64,000 nt of DNA, from NCBI RefSeq assembly GCF_009882975.1, contig NZ_WTUX01000019.1:648639-712638 (forward strand). The letters are read 5' to 3'. The notes under the pieces are model-generated. The model was not told the origin of the DNA. It saw only the letters and a program-made list of their open reading frames with translations, and did no database searches. Shown here piece by piece: positions 61,986-64,000 of the stretch. Both the position numbers and the translations under genes were made by a program. This stretch comes from Maritimibacter harenae (GTDB lineage: Bacteria > Pseudomonadota > Alphaproteobacteria > Rhodobacterales > Rhodobacteraceae). Every line of letters starts with the position of its first letter. The first letter of the stretch is position 1.

Positions 61986-62787
61986 TGCGCCCGATCGCCC
62001 CGCGCGAGGGATCGTAACCCCAGGCGGCCAGCGCGAAGGCCGCCAGCGCGACCCCGGCGACGACGAGCGCGGACAACGCGTTGAACTGGCCGTAGGCGGC
62101 GAAGCGGATCAGCTCGACGCCGTGGGTGAAGGGGTTGAAGCTCGCGATCCAGAACAGTGCCTCGGCCCCGCTCTCGCGCAGTTTCCACAGCGGGTAGAGG
62201 GCCGAGGACATGAAGAACATCGGGAAGATCACGAAGTTCATCATGCCCGCGAAATTCTCGATCTGGCGGGCGTAGACCGAGATCAGCAGCCCGATGGAGC
62301 CCAGCATCAGCCCGGTCAGGAAGATCGCGGGCAGGATGTAGAACATCCCCCAGGCGGTCATGTAGAAGCCGAAGACCGCCGCGAGCCCAAGGAAGACGTA
62401 GATCTGCCCGGCCGCGAGGATCGTCGCCCCGAGGATCTTGGCGAAGAGCAGGAATGACCGGGGCAGGGGGCTGACCAGCATGACGCGCATCACCCCCGCC
62501 TCGCGGTCGTAGACCATCGAAAGCGCGGATTGCATGCATTGGAAGAGCACGATGATGCCGCACAGCCCCGGCAGGATGTACTCCTGGTAGGGCGTGTAGG
62601 TCTCGTAGGGTTCGATGATCGAGATGCCCAGCAGGTTCTGAAGGCCTGTCGCGAAGATGAACAACCACAGCGACGGGCGCACGATGGCCGAGATCAGCCG
62701 CTCGCGCTGGCGCACGAACTTGAGCACCTCGCGTTCGGTGACGGCATAGAGCCCGAGGAGGTAATTGGCGCGGGTGGCTTCAGTCAC
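61972..62787 (-). CDS. ABC-2 type permease of the PQQ-alcohol-dehydrogenase-associated exporter
   Basis: A 271-residue membrane protein with about six helices in the ABC-2 pattern: short cytoplasmic start (GLYAVTEREVLKFVRQRERL), LWLFIFATGLQNLLGIS, then helices GFYMTAWGMFYILPAIFLTG and VIFPMFFMSSALYPLW. ABC-2 permeases export lipids, polysaccharides or drugs. GTG 62787 overlaps the upstream binding-protein gene by 8 nt. The longer open frame upstream is a shadow of that gene. The ATPase subunit is not in the window and should be upstream, beyond 64000. Confidence 0.82.
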   Translation of the reverse strand: MTEATRANYLLGLYAVTEREVLKFVRQRERLISAIVRPSLWLFIFATGLQNLLGISIIEPYETYTPYQEYILPGLCGIIVLFQCMQSALSMVYDREAGVMRVMLVSPLPRSFLLFAKILGATILAAGQIYVFLGLAAVFGFYMTAWGMFYILPAIFLTGLMLGSIGLLISVYARQIENFAGMMNFVIFPMFFMSSALYPLWKLRESGAEALFWIASFNPFTHGVELIRFAAYGQFNALSALVVAGVALAAFALAAWGYDPSRGAIGRIKRG

Positions 62788-63952
62788 AGGTGAACTCGGC
62801 CTCGTCCTGGCCCAGCGTGTCGAGCGTGTTGGTCTTGTGCAGGAACCCGTCGATCGGGGCGATGTCGATGATCGCGTTGTGCGTGGACAGCAGGATCGGC
62901 ATGCGCATCTGCCCGCTCCAGGGTCGGAAAGACATGGGCACGCCCTTCGATCCGTCGAGCCGCAGATCCTCGGAACGCAGGAACGCCTCGACCCCGTCGG
63001 GTCCCGGCTCGCGTGCCTTGGTGTAGGCGGTGAGCACCGCGCGTGCGGCAATCCAGGTTGACCAGTCCTGCCAGGACATGCGCCGGCCGTCTTCGGAGCG
63101 GTCCTCGAACCGCGAATTGACCTGCGGCGCGCCGTAGCGCTCCAGGGCCCAGTGCCATTCCAGCGCGACCAGCCCGGTGGCGCCGATCACGGGGCGGGGC
63201 AGGGCCGTCTGGTATTCGACGTAGCGGGAATATTCTCCGAAATCGTCGGCGATGAAGATCACGTCGTAATCGCCCACGCCGCCGGTCACGAGCATGATGT
63301 TGTTTTCCTCGCGCCGCGCCGGATTTGTGGAGAGGTCGAATTCGCGGGTCTCGATGATGTCGACACGCATCCGGGCCGCCGCCTCGGCGAAGGATTGCGC
63401 GCGCACCTGGTCACGCTCGGGTTCGCCGTGCAGGCTGAGCACGTTGGTCCACTTCTGCTTCACAAGGTGCTGGATCAGCGCGTCCGAGGTCATCCGGTCG
63501 GAGGCGGCCGTGTGAAGAAGGTTGGCATGACACGCGGTGCGCAGCGCATCCTCGGGTGCGGTGGTGTTGAGGAGCGTGACCTCCGTATCGGCAAGCTCGG
63601 TGGCCAGCGCCGCGACGCTGGCGGCCGGAAGGTCGAGCACGATGTAGCGCGCCCCGTCCGCCACCATCTGGCGGGCCCGCTCGAGCAGCGCATCCTGCGT
63701 CACGCGGTCCCCGTCGAGGGTCACGCTCATGTCGCGGGCGTCGAGCAGGAAGCTCATGTCCTCGATCGCGAGCTCCACCCCGGTGCGCGTGTTGCCCTGC
63801 GGGCGCAGGGGAATGCGGGCATAGGCGAAGTCTTCGTCGAAGCGCGGGTCGTCCTCGAGGCTGAGGTAGCCCAGCCGAACCTCGCGCGCCTCCTGCGCCC
63901 CGGCGGGGCCGGCCAGCGCACAGGCCATGAGGAGGGGAAACAACCAGCGCAT
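62780..63952 (-). CDS. Periplasmic binding protein of the PQQ-dependent alcohol dehydrogenase ABC system (TIGR03863-like)
   Basis: A 390-residue protein. The signal peptide (WLFPLLMACALAGPAGAQ) is followed by EVRLGYLSLEDDPRFDEDF and YARIPLRPQGNTRTGVELAI, then LIQHLVKQKWTNVLSLHG, all in the pattern I recall of the TIGR03863 family found beside PQQ-dependent alcohol dehydrogenases in methylotrophs. It has a type I periplasmic binding fold (two lobes), with a C-terminal region SWQDWSTWIAARAVLTAY. Its ATG overlaps the stop of the upstream beta-propeller gene by one base, and its stop overlaps the permease start. Confidence 0.85.
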   Translation of the reverse strand: MRWLFPLLMACALAGPAGAQEAREVRLGYLSLEDDPRFDEDFAYARIPLRPQGNTRTGVELAIEDMSFLLDARDMSVTLDGDRVTQDALLERARQMVADGARYIVLDLPAASVAALATELADTEVTLLNTTAPEDALRTACHANLLHTAASDRMTSDALIQHLVKQKWTNVLSLHGEPERDQVRAQSFAEAAARMRVDIIETREFDLSTNPARREENNIMLVTGGVGDYDVIFIADDFGEYSRYVEYQTALPRPVIGATGLVALEWHWALERYGAPQVNSRFEDRSEDGRRMSWQDWSTWIAARAVLTAYTKAREPGPDGVEAFLRSEDLRLDGSKGVPMSFRPWSGQMRMPILLSTHNAIIDIAPIDGFLHKTNTLDTLGQDEAEFTCD

Positions 63953-64000
63953 CAGTCGTCGATCACCACCGTGTGCGGCACGCGTCCGACCGGGATGGAC
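63952..64000 (-). CDS. C-terminal end of a YVTN-type beta-propeller protein (5' part outside window)
   Basis: Only the last 15 codons and the stop are visible on the minus strand. The residues end ...IPVGRVPHTVVIDD, the typical blade pattern of YVTN beta-propeller proteins (TIGR03866-like) that precede the binding protein in PQQ-associated ABC clusters. The assignment rests on this short end and on gene order. Confidence 0.55.
   Translation of the reverse strand, partial: SIPVGRVPHTVVIDD

Overview
The window is GC-rich chromosomal DNA of an alphaproteobacterium, most likely Rhodobacteraceae (Roseobacter/Paracoccus type). This rests on the gene families seen (a dimethylglycine dehydrogenase-type FAD/GcvT protein, TsaB-RimI next to Nfu, a TauE plus TIGR02186-type pair, the right-edge PQQ-system ABC genes), on codon use and on the intergenic elements. 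I see no prophage, insertion sequence, CRISPR array, rRNA operon or replication origin. It looks like core and metabolic chromosome, densely packed, with many stop/start overlaps.

Layout. 1-7.1 kb: end of an HExxH protein, a dimethylglycine dehydrogenase-like enzyme, an MpaB-like protein, tRNA-Ala(CGC), trxC, and a geranylgeranyl-reductase-like flavoprotein facing a methyltransferase. 7.1-11.7 kb: the glycine cleavage operon gcvT-gcvH-gcvP (minus strand) under a tandem glycine riboswitch. 11.8-20.4 kb: gamma-glutamylcyclotransferase-like protein, branched-chain-type aminotransferase, Usp, EamA transporter, nfu-tsaB-rimI, purine nucleoside phosphorylase, TauE/TIGR02186 pair, ychF. 20.3-28.5 kb: orphan polysaccharide-export lipoprotein, metallophosphatase, tRNA-Ser(GCT), a glutarate module (CoA-transferase, gcdH, divergent LysR), a MarR and an Fe-S Rrf2 regulator, and a patatin lipoprotein. 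28.7-37 kb: HtrA-type protease divergent from a two-component system, then an RND efflux operon headed by its own GbsR/MarR repressor. 37-45 kb: ilvD, an ABC exporter, an acyl-CoA synthetase, a LuxR solo, a small membrane protein and an orphan sugar transferase. 45-54 kb: a P-type ATPase with a 115-aa partner, divergent from ppsA across an FNR-like box, a periplasmic rhodanese, glutamate dehydrogenase and an SLC13 transporter. 54-64 kb: a GerW(YtfJ)/DUF2953(YtfI)-type pair with an 83-aa protein, a large PAS hybrid kinase, 1-Cys peroxiredoxin, an OmpR-type regulator, an unknown membrane protein, and at the right edge a PQQ-alcohol-dehydrogenase-type ABC system (beta-propeller, binding protein, permease).

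How it fits together. Several units concern C1/amino-acid flux: demethylation of N-methylglycines would supply glycine and methylene-THF, and the gcv operon senses glycine directly through RNA. Fe-S and redox genes (nfu, ilvD, trxC, Rrf2, peroxiredoxin) are scattered through the window, and FNR-like boxes suggest oxygen-responsive expression of the ATPase/ppsA block. The least understood parts are the sporulation-type pair in an organism not expected to sporulate, a recurring extragenic element with a conserved GTATTT...GAACG tail (three copies), the TauE/TIGR02186 pair and the right-edge PQQ-type exporter. All functions were read from sequence by eye and memory of families; no database search was run.
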